A stretch of DNA of 64,000 nucleotides from an uncultured Alphaproteobacteria bacterium. Its GTDB lineage: Bacteria > Pseudomonadota > Alphaproteobacteria > UBA2966. The DNA is taken from the NCBI GenBank assembly GCA_958295725.1, contig OY282368.1:1634001-1698000 (forward strand), read 5' to 3'. Made by a program: the position numbers and the translations under genes. This document shows, piece after piece, positions 24,079 through 32,895 of the stretch. The notes beneath the pieces were generated by a model. That model had not been told where the DNA came from and searched no databases. It saw only the letters and a program-made list of their open reading frames with translations. Positions within the stretch are counted from its first letter, which is position 1. Every line of letters begins with the position of its first letter.

Positions 24079-24862
24079 GGACCGAGAGGTCGCGGATCGT
24101 CGGCGAGTCGCCGCAGAGCGGACAGTGGGGGTCGGGTCTGACCCGCACCTTGCGCCAGTTGGCCGCGAGCGCGTCGTAGATGACCAGCCAGCCCGACAGG
24201 GATTCGCCCGCTCCCAGTATTTCCTTGACGACTTCCGTCGCCTGGAGCGAGCCCATGGCCCCGGCGAGCGCCCCGAGCACGCCGCCCTCGGCGCAACTGG
24301 GGACGAGACCCGCGGGCGGCGGTTCGGGGTAGATGCAGCGGTAGCACGGATGGCCGCCGCCCCGGTAGGCCTTGAACGTGGAGAGCTGCCCGTCGAAGCG
24401 GAGCAGCGACGCCGATACCAGCGTCTTGCGGGCGAACATGCAGGCGTCGTTGACCAGAAACCGCGTGTCGAAGTTGTCGCTGCCGTCGGCGACGACGTCG
24501 TAGTCCGCGACGAGATCGAGAACGTTGTCGACACCCACCCGGGTCTCGTGTGACACCGCGTTCACGTCGGGGTTCAACGCGGCGATGGTCTCCCTGGCGC
24601 TGGCCGTTTTCGGAACGCCTACGCGTCCCGTCGAATGGGCGATCTGCCGCTGCAGGTTGGACAGGCTGACCGTGTCGTCGTCGGCCACGCCGAGCGTGCC
24701 CACGCCGGCGGCCGCGAGATACATCAGCAGGGGAGAGCCCAGACCGCCGGCGCCGATGACGAGAACGCGCGCGTTCAGGAGCTTCGCCTGTCCGACGCCT
24801 CCCACTTCCCGGAGCACGATGTGGCGGGCGTAACGTTCGATCTGTTCTTCCGTGAATTCCAT
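24056..24862 (-). CDS. moeB: Adenylyltransferase MoeB/ThiF-type E1-like enzyme
   Basis: Activates the C-terminal Gly of a sulfur-carrier protein by adenylation. 268 aa from ATG 24862 (MEFTEEQIERYARHIVLRE), the canonical MoeB start; an upstream ATG at 24895 is possible. ATP site LVIGAGGLGSPLLMYL, conserved Arg in LSNLQRQIAH, zinc cysteines CYRC and CPLC. No rhodanese domain. Closes the conserved ubiE-ubiB-coaBC-dut-moeB block. Confidence 0.88.
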   Translation of the reverse strand: MEFTEEQIERYARHIVLREVGGVGQAKLLNARVLVIGAGGLGSPLLMYLAAAGVGTLGVADDDTVSLSNLQRQIAHSTGRVGVPKTASARETIAALNPDVNAVSHETRVGVDNVLDLVADYDVVADGSDNFDTRFLVNDACMFARKTLVSASLLRFDGQLSTFKAYRGGGHPCYRCIYPEPPPAGLVPSCAEGGVLGALAGAMGSLQATEVVKEILGAGESLSGWLVIYDALAANWRKVRVRPDPHCPLCGDSPTIRDLSVHVRQDPA

Positions 24863-25014
24863 CCCGGTCTTCGCCTGCTGGCGGGAACTGTCCATGGGTA
24901 TGGTTCCGGTTGCCGGCGCGTCGGGCGACCGGCGGTCATATTGCGAGAAGCGACGCCGTCCGGGCAACCGGTCGACGGCATCCGGGGCGCACCGCGTTCC
25001 GCGCATCGCGGTCC

Positions 25015-25473
25015 TCAAGGGCTCGGCGAATCCGTTGAGCCGAATCCGCCGCCGCCCCGGCCGCTGTCGGGAAGGTCGTCGGACTCCCGCCATTCCACGA
25101 CCAGATAGCGCGCGACGACGAGCTGGGCGATCCGGTCACCGCGCCGAACGATTGCCGACTCGCCGCCCAGATTGACGAGAACGACCCCGATCTCGCCGCG
25201 ATAGTCCGGATCGATCGTGCCGGGGCTGTTCAGCACCGTGAGGCCCCGTTCGAGCGCGAGGCCCGATCTCGGCCGGACCTGCGCCTCGATGCCCGGCGGA
25301 AGGGCGATGCTGATGCCGGTGGGAACGAGGTGGCGCTCGCCCGACGCCAGGACGAGGTCGGAGTCGATGGCCGCGGACAGGTCGAGACCGGCGGCGCCGT
25401 CGGTCGCGTATTCCGGGAGGTCCAGGTCCCTGGCGTGGGGCAGCCGGCGGACCGGAACGGCGACGGCGTTCAC
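25015..25473 (-). CDS. dut: dUTP diphosphatase
   Basis: Trimeric dUTPase, 152 aa, normal length. Five motifs are present: AAGLDLSAA, PRSGLALE, GTIDPDYRGEIGV, RGDRIAQLV and the C-terminal GRGGGGFGSTD that closes over the nucleotide. The start is GTG at 25473, overlapping the coaBC stop (GTGA), chosen because upstream codons are not dUTPase-like and no ATG is available. Translational coupling to coaBC is a common alphaproteobacterial arrangement. Confidence 0.93.
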   Translation of the reverse strand: MNAVAVPVRRLPHARDLDLPEYATDGAAGLDLSAAIDSDLVLASGERHLVPTGISIALPPGIEAQVRPRSGLALERGLTVLNSPGTIDPDYRGEIGVVLVNLGGESAIVRRGDRIAQLVVARYLVVEWRESDDLPDSGRGGGGFGSTDSPSP

Positions 25474-26690
25474 GCCGCCGGCCTTTCTCCCGCCAGATGT
25501 TCGGCGATGGCCTCCCCCAGACGTTCGGCGACTTCGTCCTTGCCGAGCGTCGGCCATGCCTCGGCGCCGCGCTCGGTGATCAGGTGGACGGTGTTCTCCG
25601 AGGCGCCGAAGGTTCCCGCCTCCGCCGAAACGTCGTTGGCGACGATCCAGTCGCACGCCTTCCGGTGCCGCTTCGCGCTCGCGTTATCGATCAGGTCCTC
25701 GGTTTCGGCGGCAAAGCCCACGACGAGGTTCGGACGATGACGTGGATGCCGGGCGAGCGCGGCGAGGATGTCGGGATTCCCGGTCAGTTCGAGGGTCGGC
25801 GCCGGCCGGCCGTTCTTCTTGATCTTCCGGTCGCGTCGCGTGGCGACTCGCCAGTCGGATACGGCGGCGGCGCAGACCGCCACATCGACCGGCAGCGCGG
25901 TGTCGCAGGCGGCCATCATATCCATCGCCGACTCCACGTGGACCGTCATGACGCCCACCGGATCGGGCTCCCGGGTCGGTCCGGAGACCAGGGTCGTCTC
26001 CGCCCCGAGACTCGCCAGCGCGCCGGCGATCGCGTGCCCCTGTTTCCCGGACGAGAAATTGGAGATGTAACGCACGGGGTCGATCGCTTCGCGAGTCGGA
26101 CCCGACGTCACCAGGGCCCGGCGCCCCGCGAGCGCGCCCGGTCCGCCTCGGGCGAAGTGACGCTCCACGGCCCGCGACAGCTCCTCCGTTTCGACCATGC
26201 GTCCCGGTCCGGTCTCGCCGCAGGCGAGGTCCCCCTCCGCCGGTCCTATCACCTGGATCCCATCGGACCGCAAGGTGGCGATGTTCCGCCGGGTCGCGGG
26301 GTGCGCCCACATCTCGACGTTCATCGCCGGCGCGACCACGACCGGCTTGTCCGTCGCGAGCAGAGCCGTCGTCGCGAGGTCGGTGGCCAGTCCCCCCGCC
26401 ATCTTGGCGAGAATGTCCGCCGACGCCGGTGCGACGACGACGAGGTCCGCCTCGCGCGACAGGCGGATGTGGCCCATTTCCGTCTCGTCGGTGAGCGAGA
26501 ACAGATCCGTGTAGACCTTCTCGCCGGAGAGCGCGGCCAACGAGAGCGGCGTGACGAATTGCGCCCCGCCCTCCGTGAGGATGCACCGGACCCGGTATCC
26601 GCGATCCTTGAGGCGGCGAATCAACTCCAGCGATTTATAGGCGGCGATGCCGCCTGAAACGATGAGCAGGATACGTCCGTGGTCAGGCAT
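25470..26690 (-). CDS. coaBC: Bifunctional phosphopantothenoylcysteine decarboxylase/synthetase
   Basis: Two steps of coenzyme A synthesis. 406 aa. N-terminal CoaC flavoprotein half (residues about 1-185) with VSGGIAAYKSLELIRRL, MGHIRLSREAD and APAMNVEMW. C-terminal CoaB half with TSGPTREAIDPVRYISNFSS and the lysine-rich KIKK. Downstream of ubiB by 120 bp and overlapping dut. No oddities. Confidence 0.95.
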   Translation of the reverse strand: MPDHGRILLIVSGGIAAYKSLELIRRLKDRGYRVRCILTEGGAQFVTPLSLAALSGEKVYTDLFSLTDETEMGHIRLSREADLVVVAPASADILAKMAGGLATDLATTALLATDKPVVVAPAMNVEMWAHPATRRNIATLRSDGIQVIGPAEGDLACGETGPGRMVETEELSRAVERHFARGGPGALAGRRALVTSGPTREAIDPVRYISNFSSGKQGHAIAGALASLGAETTLVSGPTREPDPVGVMTVHVESAMDMMAACDTALPVDVAVCAAAVSDWRVATRRDRKIKKNGRPAPTLELTGNPDILAALARHPRHRPNLVVGFAAETEDLIDNASAKRHRKACDWIVANDVSAEAGTFGASENTVHLITERGAEAWPTLGKDEVAERLGEAIAEHLAGERPAA

Positions 26691-26810
26691 GTTTCCACTC
26701 CCGCCGGATCGACGATCCCCCGCGGGCCTCGATCGCGATGCGGCCCCGACGCGAAAGCGCGCCCGCCGACGGACGAGGCCGCGACAAGGGGATCGTCCGC
26801 GACTCCGTGG

Positions 26811-28361
26811 TCAGAGTTTGAACAGTATAGCCAGCGTGAAGACGACGAGCACGAGAATCAGCACGACCTGCGCGAGGTTCCGGCGGCCGCCGAATCGGGA
26901 ACCTATCGCGCTCTCGGAGTCGGGATGCAGGCGAATCCCCTCCGGCGACAGGACGTCGGCGGCGATCCGGGCCTTCTCCAGAAGGCCGGGGATCTCGCGG
27001 GCGGTCGCGGCCGCCTCTTCGAGCGTGTCCCGTACGCGCGCCTCCGCGCCGAGATTGTCCCGCGCCCATTCATCGACGAAGGGTTTCGATATCTCCCAGA
27101 GATTGGCCTCCGGCGCCAGCCGGCGGCAGGCGCCTTCGACCATCATCATGGTCTTCTGCAGCAACAGGAGCTGGGGCTGCGTCGGCATGGCGAAGGTCTC
27201 GGTTATCCGGAACAGTTGCGCCAACAGGCGAGCCACCGAGATCTCGTTGACGGGCTTGCCCAGTATCGGCTCGCCGATCGAGCGGCAGGCCTGAGCGAAC
27301 GCTTCGACCGACTTGGTGCGCGGCACGTATCCCGCCTCGAAGTGCACCTCCGCGGCCCGACGGTAGTCGCCGACGAGAAAGGCGAGCAGCAACTCGGCCA
27401 CGAACCGCCGCGTCTCGCGGTCGAGACGGCCCATGATGCCGAAATCGACGGCGACGATGGTTCCGTCCTCGTCCACGAACAGGTTGCCGGCGTGCATGTC
27501 CGCGTGAAAGAAGCCGTGCCGGAACACTTGCTTCAGGAAGACGATCAACGTCCTGCCGGCGATGTCCTCGAGGTCGTGTCCGGCGTCCAGCAACGCTTCA
27601 CGGTCGTCGATCGACACGCCGTGGATCCGTTCGGCGGTCAGTACCCGCCGCTGGGTCCGTTGCCAGTCGATCTCGGGGACGCGGTACGTCGGCTCGTCCT
27701 CGAATCGCTCGCGGAGCTCGGATGCCGCCGCCGCTTCCAGCCGCAGATCCATCTCGAGGTCGACCGTTTCGTGGAACGTCCGAACGATGTCGACCGGCCG
27801 CAGCCGGCGGAGAGCCGGTTGCAGGCGTTCGGCGTTTTCCGCCAGCCAGTAGAACAGGTCGAGATCCCGCTGGAACGCCCGCTCGACTCCGGGCCGGAGT
27901 ACCTTGACGGCGACGCGGCGGCCTTCCGCGGTCACGGCGTAGTGGACTTGGGCGATGGACGCCGCCGCGACGGGTTCTTCGTCGAACTCCGAGAACGACT
28001 CGGCGAGCGGCCGGCCGAACTCCGATTCGATGATCCGCCGTGCTTCCGGCGTGGGGAACGGCGGCAGGTGGTCCTGCAGCTCCGCGAGATCGGCGGCAAT
28101 GTCCTCGCCGACGAGATCGGCTCGCGTCGACAGCGACTGACCGAACTTCACGAAGCTCGGGCCGAGTTCCTGCAGGGCCGCGGCCAGGCGCCGACCGGGA
28201 CGGGGGTCGGACGCCGGCGTGGGCCGCCCCGCCAGGAAGCGGACGACCTTCATGGCCGTCATGGACGGATACGGGGTCTCGAGAGGGAACAGGGCGTCGT
28301 GACGCGAGAGAGTCCTGGCGATGCGCGCGACCCGGAACAGATTGCGGACCGCGCGGATCAC
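26811..28361 (-). CDS. ubiB: UbiB, ABC1/ADCK-type atypical kinase for ubiquinone synthesis
   Basis: 516 aa. KxGQ motif VKFGQSLSTRADLV, invariant Lys in RVAVKVLRPGVERAF, catalytic-loop FFHADMHAGNLFV and metal-binding VAVDFGIMGRL. C-terminal membrane anchor (QVVLILVLVVFTLAILFKL) ends the protein, as in UbiB. Thirty bases separate it from ubiE upstream. Confidence 0.93.
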   Translation of the reverse strand: MIRAVRNLFRVARIARTLSRHDALFPLETPYPSMTAMKVVRFLAGRPTPASDPRPGRRLAAALQELGPSFVKFGQSLSTRADLVGEDIAADLAELQDHLPPFPTPEARRIIESEFGRPLAESFSEFDEEPVAAASIAQVHYAVTAEGRRVAVKVLRPGVERAFQRDLDLFYWLAENAERLQPALRRLRPVDIVRTFHETVDLEMDLRLEAAAASELRERFEDEPTYRVPEIDWQRTQRRVLTAERIHGVSIDDREALLDAGHDLEDIAGRTLIVFLKQVFRHGFFHADMHAGNLFVDEDGTIVAVDFGIMGRLDRETRRFVAELLLAFLVGDYRRAAEVHFEAGYVPRTKSVEAFAQACRSIGEPILGKPVNEISVARLLAQLFRITETFAMPTQPQLLLLQKTMMMVEGACRRLAPEANLWEISKPFVDEWARDNLGAEARVRDTLEEAAATAREIPGLLEKARIAADVLSPEGIRLHPDSESAIGSRFGGRRNLAQVVLILVLVVFTLAILFKL

Positions 28362-28391
28362 GCCGTTACCGCCTCGGATGCGCCCACCGCC

Positions 28392-29183
28392 TCAGATACG
28401 CCACGCGGAATGCAGCGCCGCGATTCCGCCGGAGAGATTGCGCACCTTGATCTGGGCGAGGCCCGCGTCGCCGATCATCGCGGCGAACGTCCGCTGGTCG
28501 GGGAAACGGCGGATGCTCTCGGCCAGATATCGATAGGCCTCCCGGTTGCCGGTGACGATCTCTCCGAGTGCCGGCAGGACCCGGAACGAATAGGCGTCGT
28601 AGGCGATGCCGAGCGCCGGTAGAAGCACGTGGCTGAATTCGAGGCACAGGAATCGCCCTCCCGGCTTGAGGACCCGGAAGGCCTCTTCGAGCGTCCGGTC
28701 GATCCTCGCGACGTTCCTGATCCCGAAAGCGATGGTGTAGTAGTCGATGCTCCCGTCGTCGATGGGCAAGTCCTCCGCGTCGCCGCGAACCCAATCGAGC
28801 CCGCGCGCGATTCCGGCGTCGAGCGCACGGTCCCTGCCCGTCCCGAGCATGGCCTCGCTCGCGTCCACGAGGGTGACGGCGGCGTCATCCGCCGCATTCG
28901 GACCGGCCGCCGACAGACGTTCGAGGATCCTGAACGCCACGTCGCCGGTGCCGCCGGCCACGTCGAGGAACCGGGCCGGCGCCCGGGGCGCGAGCCAGTC
29001 GATCATCGCCGCCTTCCACAGGCGATGAACGCCCACGCTCATGAGGTCGTTCATGAGATCGTAGCGGGCCGCCACATCGTCGAACAGGGCCCGGACCAGG
29101 CGCGGCTTGTTCGCCATGCTCACGGTCCGAAATCCGAAATCCACGGGATTCTCGACCGTTCCGGGAGTCATCCAGGCGACCAT
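28392..29183 (-). CDS. ubiE: Ubiquinone/menaquinone C-methyltransferase
   Basis: 263 aa SAM-dependent methyltransferase of quinone synthesis. Signature segments: NDLMSVGVHRLWK, SAM-binding FLDVAGGTGDVAFRIL, and YYTIAFGIRNV. The ATG at 29183 gives about 15 residues before the usual start; a later start at MANKPRLVRAL is possible. In many alphaproteobacteria mutM is divergent immediately upstream; here that flank is occupied by IS debris from 29205. Confidence 0.93.
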   Translation of the reverse strand: MVAWMTPGTVENPVDFGFRTVSMANKPRLVRALFDDVAARYDLMNDLMSVGVHRLWKAAMIDWLAPRAPARFLDVAGGTGDVAFRILERLSAAGPNAADDAAVTLVDASEAMLGTGRDRALDAGIARGLDWVRGDAEDLPIDDGSIDYYTIAFGIRNVARIDRTLEEAFRVLKPGGRFLCLEFSHVLLPALGIAYDAYSFRVLPALGEIVTGNREAYRYLAESIRRFPDQRTFAAMIGDAGLAQIKVRNLSGGIAALHSAWRI

Positions 29184-29204
29184 AGCGCAGCCTCCCCGGC
29201 CGCG

Positions 29205-29756
29205 TGTCCTGGTTCAGGACATATGAGACGGAGGGGGTTCTTCGGCTGTGTGTCTGGCAAGGTACTCGGCGGGGGTGTGTCCGCCAAGGGCCTGGTGCGG
29301 TCTGAAGGTGTTGAATTCATCGGCGAAGGCGTCGATCCATCGGTTGACGTGGTCGAGGTTGTCGTCGGGCAGGTCCCATGAGGTGTAGAACTCGTATCGC
29401 CAGGCGCCGTTGGGGAAGGGCATGTCGGCCTGGAGCTTGTCGAGGAAGCGCCTGGCGTTGTGTGCGGTTGCGCGTCTCCAGGCCTGTGCGCAGGTCCACT
29501 TTGCGACGGGGTCATGGGCGGTGAACTGCTTGATGGCGGGCCGGGCTGTGTGTGGCGAGACGGTGAGGGCAATCCACAGAACCGCCTCCATGAACCGCCG
29601 CGCGTCGCCGCCGACGCGACCCGATGACGATGGCTTGCCCAGGCAGTGCGGCTCCATCAGCGCCCATTGCGCATCCGTCAAGATCATCCGAGGCATACAA
29701 CAACTCCCACAGCCGGGGAGATTGAATCCTCTAATCCTTACCCTTGAATCTTCCAA
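29205..29756 (-). mobile_element. Composite IS debris: IS481-like 3' part joined to IS5-like 5' part
   Basis: The 29205-29229 end reads TGTCCTGGTTCAGGAC then ATATGAGAC, the same as the intact element at 15427. Inside are the transposase C-terminal region and part of the core. At about 29570 the sequence switches to the 5' part of an IS5-type transposase gene (MPRMILTDAQWALMEP) and its upstream repeat-rich end (AATCCT repeats at about 29725-29758). A hairpin of CAGCCGGGG and CCCCGGCTG (about 29710-29774) surrounds that end. Confidence 0.75.
29214..29696 (-). pseudogene. Chimeric, internally deleted transposase remnant
   Basis: An open frame of 160 codons from ATG 29696. Residues 1-42 match the N-terminus of IS5-type transposases (ILTDAQWALMEPHCLGK, RRFMEAVLWIA). 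Residues from LTVSPHTARPAIKQF onward match the IS481 transposase at 15436. Compared with the intact copy, about 44 residues are missing between ADMPFP and NGAWRYE, which removes the VDGGSEF aspartate and the HVERN glutamate. It cannot be an active transposase. The frame is open by chance or by recent formation. Confidence 0.7.
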
Positions 29757-29779
29757 TCCTCAACAGACCCCGGCTGCGG

Positions 29780-30154
29780 TCAAGTCTTCCGATAGACGCC
29801 ACGCTCATGATAGGCGTCTCCAAGAAGCTCAAAGATACCGCCGATGGTAGTGAAGTTGCATCCCCCTTCTTTGTTACAGTCAGCCATGGCCGTTTCGAAC
29901 CAAAGGCGAGTGAATTCTCCTGTAGTCGTGAGTTGGTCGAACGCTTCAATCCACTCCGATTCATTTACGCCTTTCTCGTGGGGGTGTGCCTGGTTTGGTT
30001 GGGGGTGTGTCTGGTTTGGTATTGTGTAGATGAGGGCGCGTTCTCCTCGCCGCTTCCCCCATCTCTTCACTACGTAATCCCCGCATGCTTTTGGCTTGGG
30101 AATCACTGTCCCCGGTGTGGCTTTCTTTTCGATTCTGTCGATGACGTCGTGCAT
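29780..30154 (-). CDS. Unrecognised small protein in lower-GC DNA
   Basis: 124 aa from ATG 30154, preceded by GGAG at a fair distance. An in-frame GTG at 30244 would add 30 residues including a CxxC (ACTLCRDQ). Segments: a basic GDYVVKRWGKRRGERALIY, an Asn/Gln/His/Pro linker, then a helical-looking part (SEWIEAFDQLTTTGEFTRLW). Not recognised as a family. Its base composition is clearly lower in GC than neighbours and it lies next to IS debris, so it was probably acquired. It may be the remaining part of a longer gene. Confidence 0.45.
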   Translation of the reverse strand: MHDVIDRIEKKATPGTVIPKPKACGDYVVKRWGKRRGERALIYTIPNQTHPQPNQAHPHEKGVNESEWIEAFDQLTTTGEFTRLWFETAMADCNKEGGCNFTTIGGIFELLGDAYHERGVYRKT

Positions 30155-30268
30155 CAATTTGTTCTCCGAGATGACGATGCCGGTGCGACCGCGCCGCGTT
30201 GTTTGATCACGGCAGAGTGTACATGCGAACCTTCCCGAAGTCACCCGACCCCCGTCGAGACTCCACGG

Positions 30269-31396
30269 TTACAGGAACAGGGAGAGGACGCCGGTATATC
30301 CATAGAGCCGCTGGTGGCTGATCTCGCCGTTACAGAACACGCCGATCAGGGGCACGTCGCCGAGTATGCTCCGGATGGTGCGAAGCTCCGCCGAGTCGGG
30401 ACCGAACAAATTCGGTCCCCGCGCCAGACAGGAGTGATAGATGCCGCCTCTCGGCCGTGACTCCCCTACCCGGCGCCCGAGGTCTTCGAGCATCCGCGTC
30501 AGGTCCAGGTGCGCCGCCTGCCCGTCCCGGCGGCAGATCATGACCATGTCGCCCCTGGCGACCGTGGCTCCGACGGCGAACGCATCGGCGGCCGGATCGA
30601 TGGCGATAAGGTTGCGGACGAGGTAGTCGGGCCGGTCCGCGCCGCTGACCGGAAAGGCCACGTGGATGTAGCCGCCGATACGCCGGAGATCGCGGGCCAG
30701 GACCTCGCCGATGTCCTCCTTCAGGGCCTCGAGGGCGGGCCGTTCGTCCAGCCCGACGATGATGTTCTCCCGGCAGTCGGTCACCTCGCGCACGGGACCG
30801 ATGGGAGTGCAGCCCTGGGTCAGTCCCGTCGCGACGGCAACATCCGGTTCGAACAACACGCCCGACACGCCGCCCGCGGTCACCGTGCCGGCGAGTTGCG
30901 GATGAGCGCCGCGCGAAGATGTCAGGCCCCCGGCGAGAAACGCCCCCGTGGCCTCGACGACCGCCGGGATCAGGGCGTCCAGATCGGCGTTGCGGGGATC
31001 GGCGTGCACGATTCCGAACCGCCCTTCCCGCGTTCCCAACGCGCCGGCCAGCCGTGCCGACGCCTCGTCGGGCGTGTCCGAACCCGTATCGAGCAGGTGA
31101 ATCGCGTCATCCGGAACCGAGCCGGCGAGAAGCGCGAGAGCGGGCTGGTCGAAGTATTCGGCGCCCGTGGCGCATATCCCGATTCCCGTCGTGCCGATCC
31201 AGGTTTCGATCCCGGTGCGAACCCGCAGCTCGTCCCGGATATCCCGGACGTCGTCGGCGAAATGGTCCGTCACGTAGAGAAAGCCGACATTCGCCTCGCC
31301 GCGCGGGACGTCCGCCATGACGAGCGCGCCGCGCAGAGCGCCGTGCCAGTCGGACGCCACCGCGTGGCCCATGCGGAAAGGAGTCACGGGCGGCAT
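30269..31396 (-). CDS. FIST sensory-domain protein
   Basis: 375 aa. FIST N region (RGEANVGFLYVTDHFADDV, WIGTTGIGICATG, AFLAGGLTSSRG) and FIST C region (NLIAIDPAADAFAVGATVARGD, GGIYHSCLARGPNLFG, IGVFCNGEISH) cover the whole length. FIST domains are thought to bind small ligands such as amino acids and usually sit in signalling proteins; here there is no output domain. ATG 31396 overlaps the stop of the TauD-family gene by 13 bp, so the two are translated together. Confidence 0.85.
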   Translation of the reverse strand: MPPVTPFRMGHAVASDWHGALRGALVMADVPRGEANVGFLYVTDHFADDVRDIRDELRVRTGIETWIGTTGIGICATGAEYFDQPALALLAGSVPDDAIHLLDTGSDTPDEASARLAGALGTREGRFGIVHADPRNADLDALIPAVVEATGAFLAGGLTSSRGAHPQLAGTVTAGGVSGVLFEPDVAVATGLTQGCTPIGPVREVTDCRENIIVGLDERPALEALKEDIGEVLARDLRRIGGYIHVAFPVSGADRPDYLVRNLIAIDPAADAFAVGATVARGDMVMICRRDGQAAHLDLTRMLEDLGRRVGESRPRGGIYHSCLARGPNLFGPDSAELRTIRSILGDVPLIGVFCNGEISHQRLYGYTGVLSLFL

Positions 31397-32286
31397 GGCG
31401 ACCGGGACACGTTCGCCGCACGAGCGTCCGCCGGTCGTCCGACTCGAGCGGCATCGTCGAACGCCACGAACATGCGATAGAGAGTGCGTTTGGCATCGGC
31501 CGGATAGTCTGGCGTGGCGCTGTGCATGGTCGACCGGTTGTCGAAGAACACGATCTGGCAGTCCCGCCACTTGTGCCGGTACTGGAACCGGGGACGCAGC
31601 GCGTGCGCGTACAGCTCCTCGAGCAGGCCGTCGCTCTCCGTCTCCGAACAGCCGACGATCCGGACGGTCCAGCCCGGATTCACGTAGAGGGACCTGCAGC
31701 CGGTCTCGGGGATGGTCTTGACCACCGGGTGCTCCACCTCCGGGTATGCCGCGCGCTGTTCGTCCGAGAGCTTCACGATCGAGTCGTCGGGGTTGCGGCC
31801 ACCGTAGCGGTGAACGGCGGTCAGACCCTCGATCCTGTCCTTGAGGGCGGCGGGCAACGCCTCGTAAGCGCCGGCCATGTCCGCGAACCGGGTATCTCCG
31901 CCTTCTTCCGGCACCCGCACCGAATACAGGAACGACACGTCGCACGGCTTCTCCTCGTAAGTCAGGTCGGCGTGCCAGAAGGAGCCGGCGGGGCGTCTGG
32001 TCGTGCGGCCGAAACCGGACTCGGGGTCGTTGGAGATGACCGCGATTTCGTTGGCTTCGGGATGATGGTACTGGCTGAGGATGTGTGGCCGGAACGTGCC
32101 GAAGCGGCGCCCGAAGTCGACCAGGATCTTGACGTCCGCGGGCGCCTCCGAGATCACGGCGACCCGGTTCTCGATGAGAGCGCTCCTGATCTCCGAGAAC
32201 GTCGCCTCGTCGAGTGGCGTGCCCAGATCGACGTTGCCGATCTCCACGCCGAACGATTCGCCCAGGGGCGTCATGCTGATCGTCAT
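31384..32286 (-). CDS. TauD/TfdA-family Fe(II)/2-oxoglutarate dioxygenase
   Basis: 300 aa from ATG 32286; an earlier in-frame codon would add 23 residues not typical of the family. Iron ligands H105-x-D107 (FWHADLTY) and H255 (RSTMHSATPDY), 2-oxoglutarate Arg R267 (KRTLYR). Family members hydroxylate taurine, 2,4-D, sulfate esters or other small acids; the substrate is not deducible. Coupled to a FIST protein that could sense substrate or product. Confidence 0.88.
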   Translation of the reverse strand: MTISMTPLGESFGVEIGNVDLGTPLDEATFSEIRSALIENRVAVISEAPADVKILVDFGRRFGTFRPHILSQYHHPEANEIAVISNDPESGFGRTTRRPAGSFWHADLTYEEKPCDVSFLYSVRVPEEGGDTRFADMAGAYEALPAALKDRIEGLTAVHRYGGRNPDDSIVKLSDEQRAAYPEVEHPVVKTIPETGCRSLYVNPGWTVRIVGCSETESDGLLEELYAHALRPRFQYRHKWRDCQIVFFDNRSTMHSATPDYPADAKRTLYRMFVAFDDAARVGRPADARAANVSRSPCRP

Positions 32287-32501
32287 CGGAAGAGCCTCGA
32301 AGTGGTGGGCGACGGGACGGCCGCGGTCCGCGTCTCCGGGCATCCGCCAGATCATAACCGCTTCGGTCGTGAACGGGCGATTCGAACGGGACGCGACGCC
32401 GACGATTTGCCCGCGCGGGCGGAAGCTCCATAATGACGCCGAACTACGCGTGACGCCAACCGCGAAGCCTGTGACCTCGAACCCCGGGAGAGGAGTCGGA
32501 A

Positions 32502-32885
32502 ATGGACAAGGAACGGTATGAACGCGGCCTCGAGATGCGCAAGGAAGTGATGGGCGAGGAGTACGTCTCGCGGGTCATGGAGAACGCTGGCGAGTTCGGG
32601 AAGGAGTTCCAGGAGTACGTCACCGAAATGGCATGGGGCGGCGCTTGGGGACGAGAGGGCGGCCTTTCCAGGCGGGAGCGCAGCATCCTCAACCTCGGTA
32701 TGCTCGCGGCCATGGGCAAGAGCCAGGAGTTCGCGGGCCATTTCCGCGGCGCCATGCGAAACGGATTGACCCTGGAGGATCTCAACGAGGTGCTGTTGCA
32801 GATATCGCTGTATTGCGGGTTCCCCACCGGCGTGGAGAGCTATCGCATCGCCGGGCAGGTCCTCGACGAACGGCAACCGTCGTAG
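32502..32885 (+). CDS. Carboxymuconolactone-decarboxylase-like protein
   Basis: 127 aa, the size of gamma-carboxymuconolactone decarboxylase. Contains LSRRERSILNLGMLAAMGKS and the His in FAGHFRGAMRNGLT followed by LEDLNEVLLQISLYCGFPTG, typical of PcaC. It lacks the CxxC of AhpD-type members, so a peroxidase role is unlikely. Ten bases before the hydroxyisobutyrate-dehydrogenase-like gene, probably one operon. Divergent from the TauD gene. No other beta-ketoadipate genes nearby, so the substrate may differ. Confidence 0.82.
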   Translation: MDKERYERGLEMRKEVMGEEYVSRVMENAGEFGKEFQEYVTEMAWGGAWGREGGLSRRERSILNLGMLAAMGKSQEFAGHFRGAMRNGLTLEDLNEVLLQISLYCGFPTGVESYRIAGQVLDERQPS

Positions 32886-32895
32886 AGGCGTCCGC

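Noticed and set aside
29744..30460. Plus-strand 238-codon frame over the orphan ORF and FIST gene
   Set aside because: Spans the 3' end of the FIST gene on the opposite strand and shows no recognisable domain.
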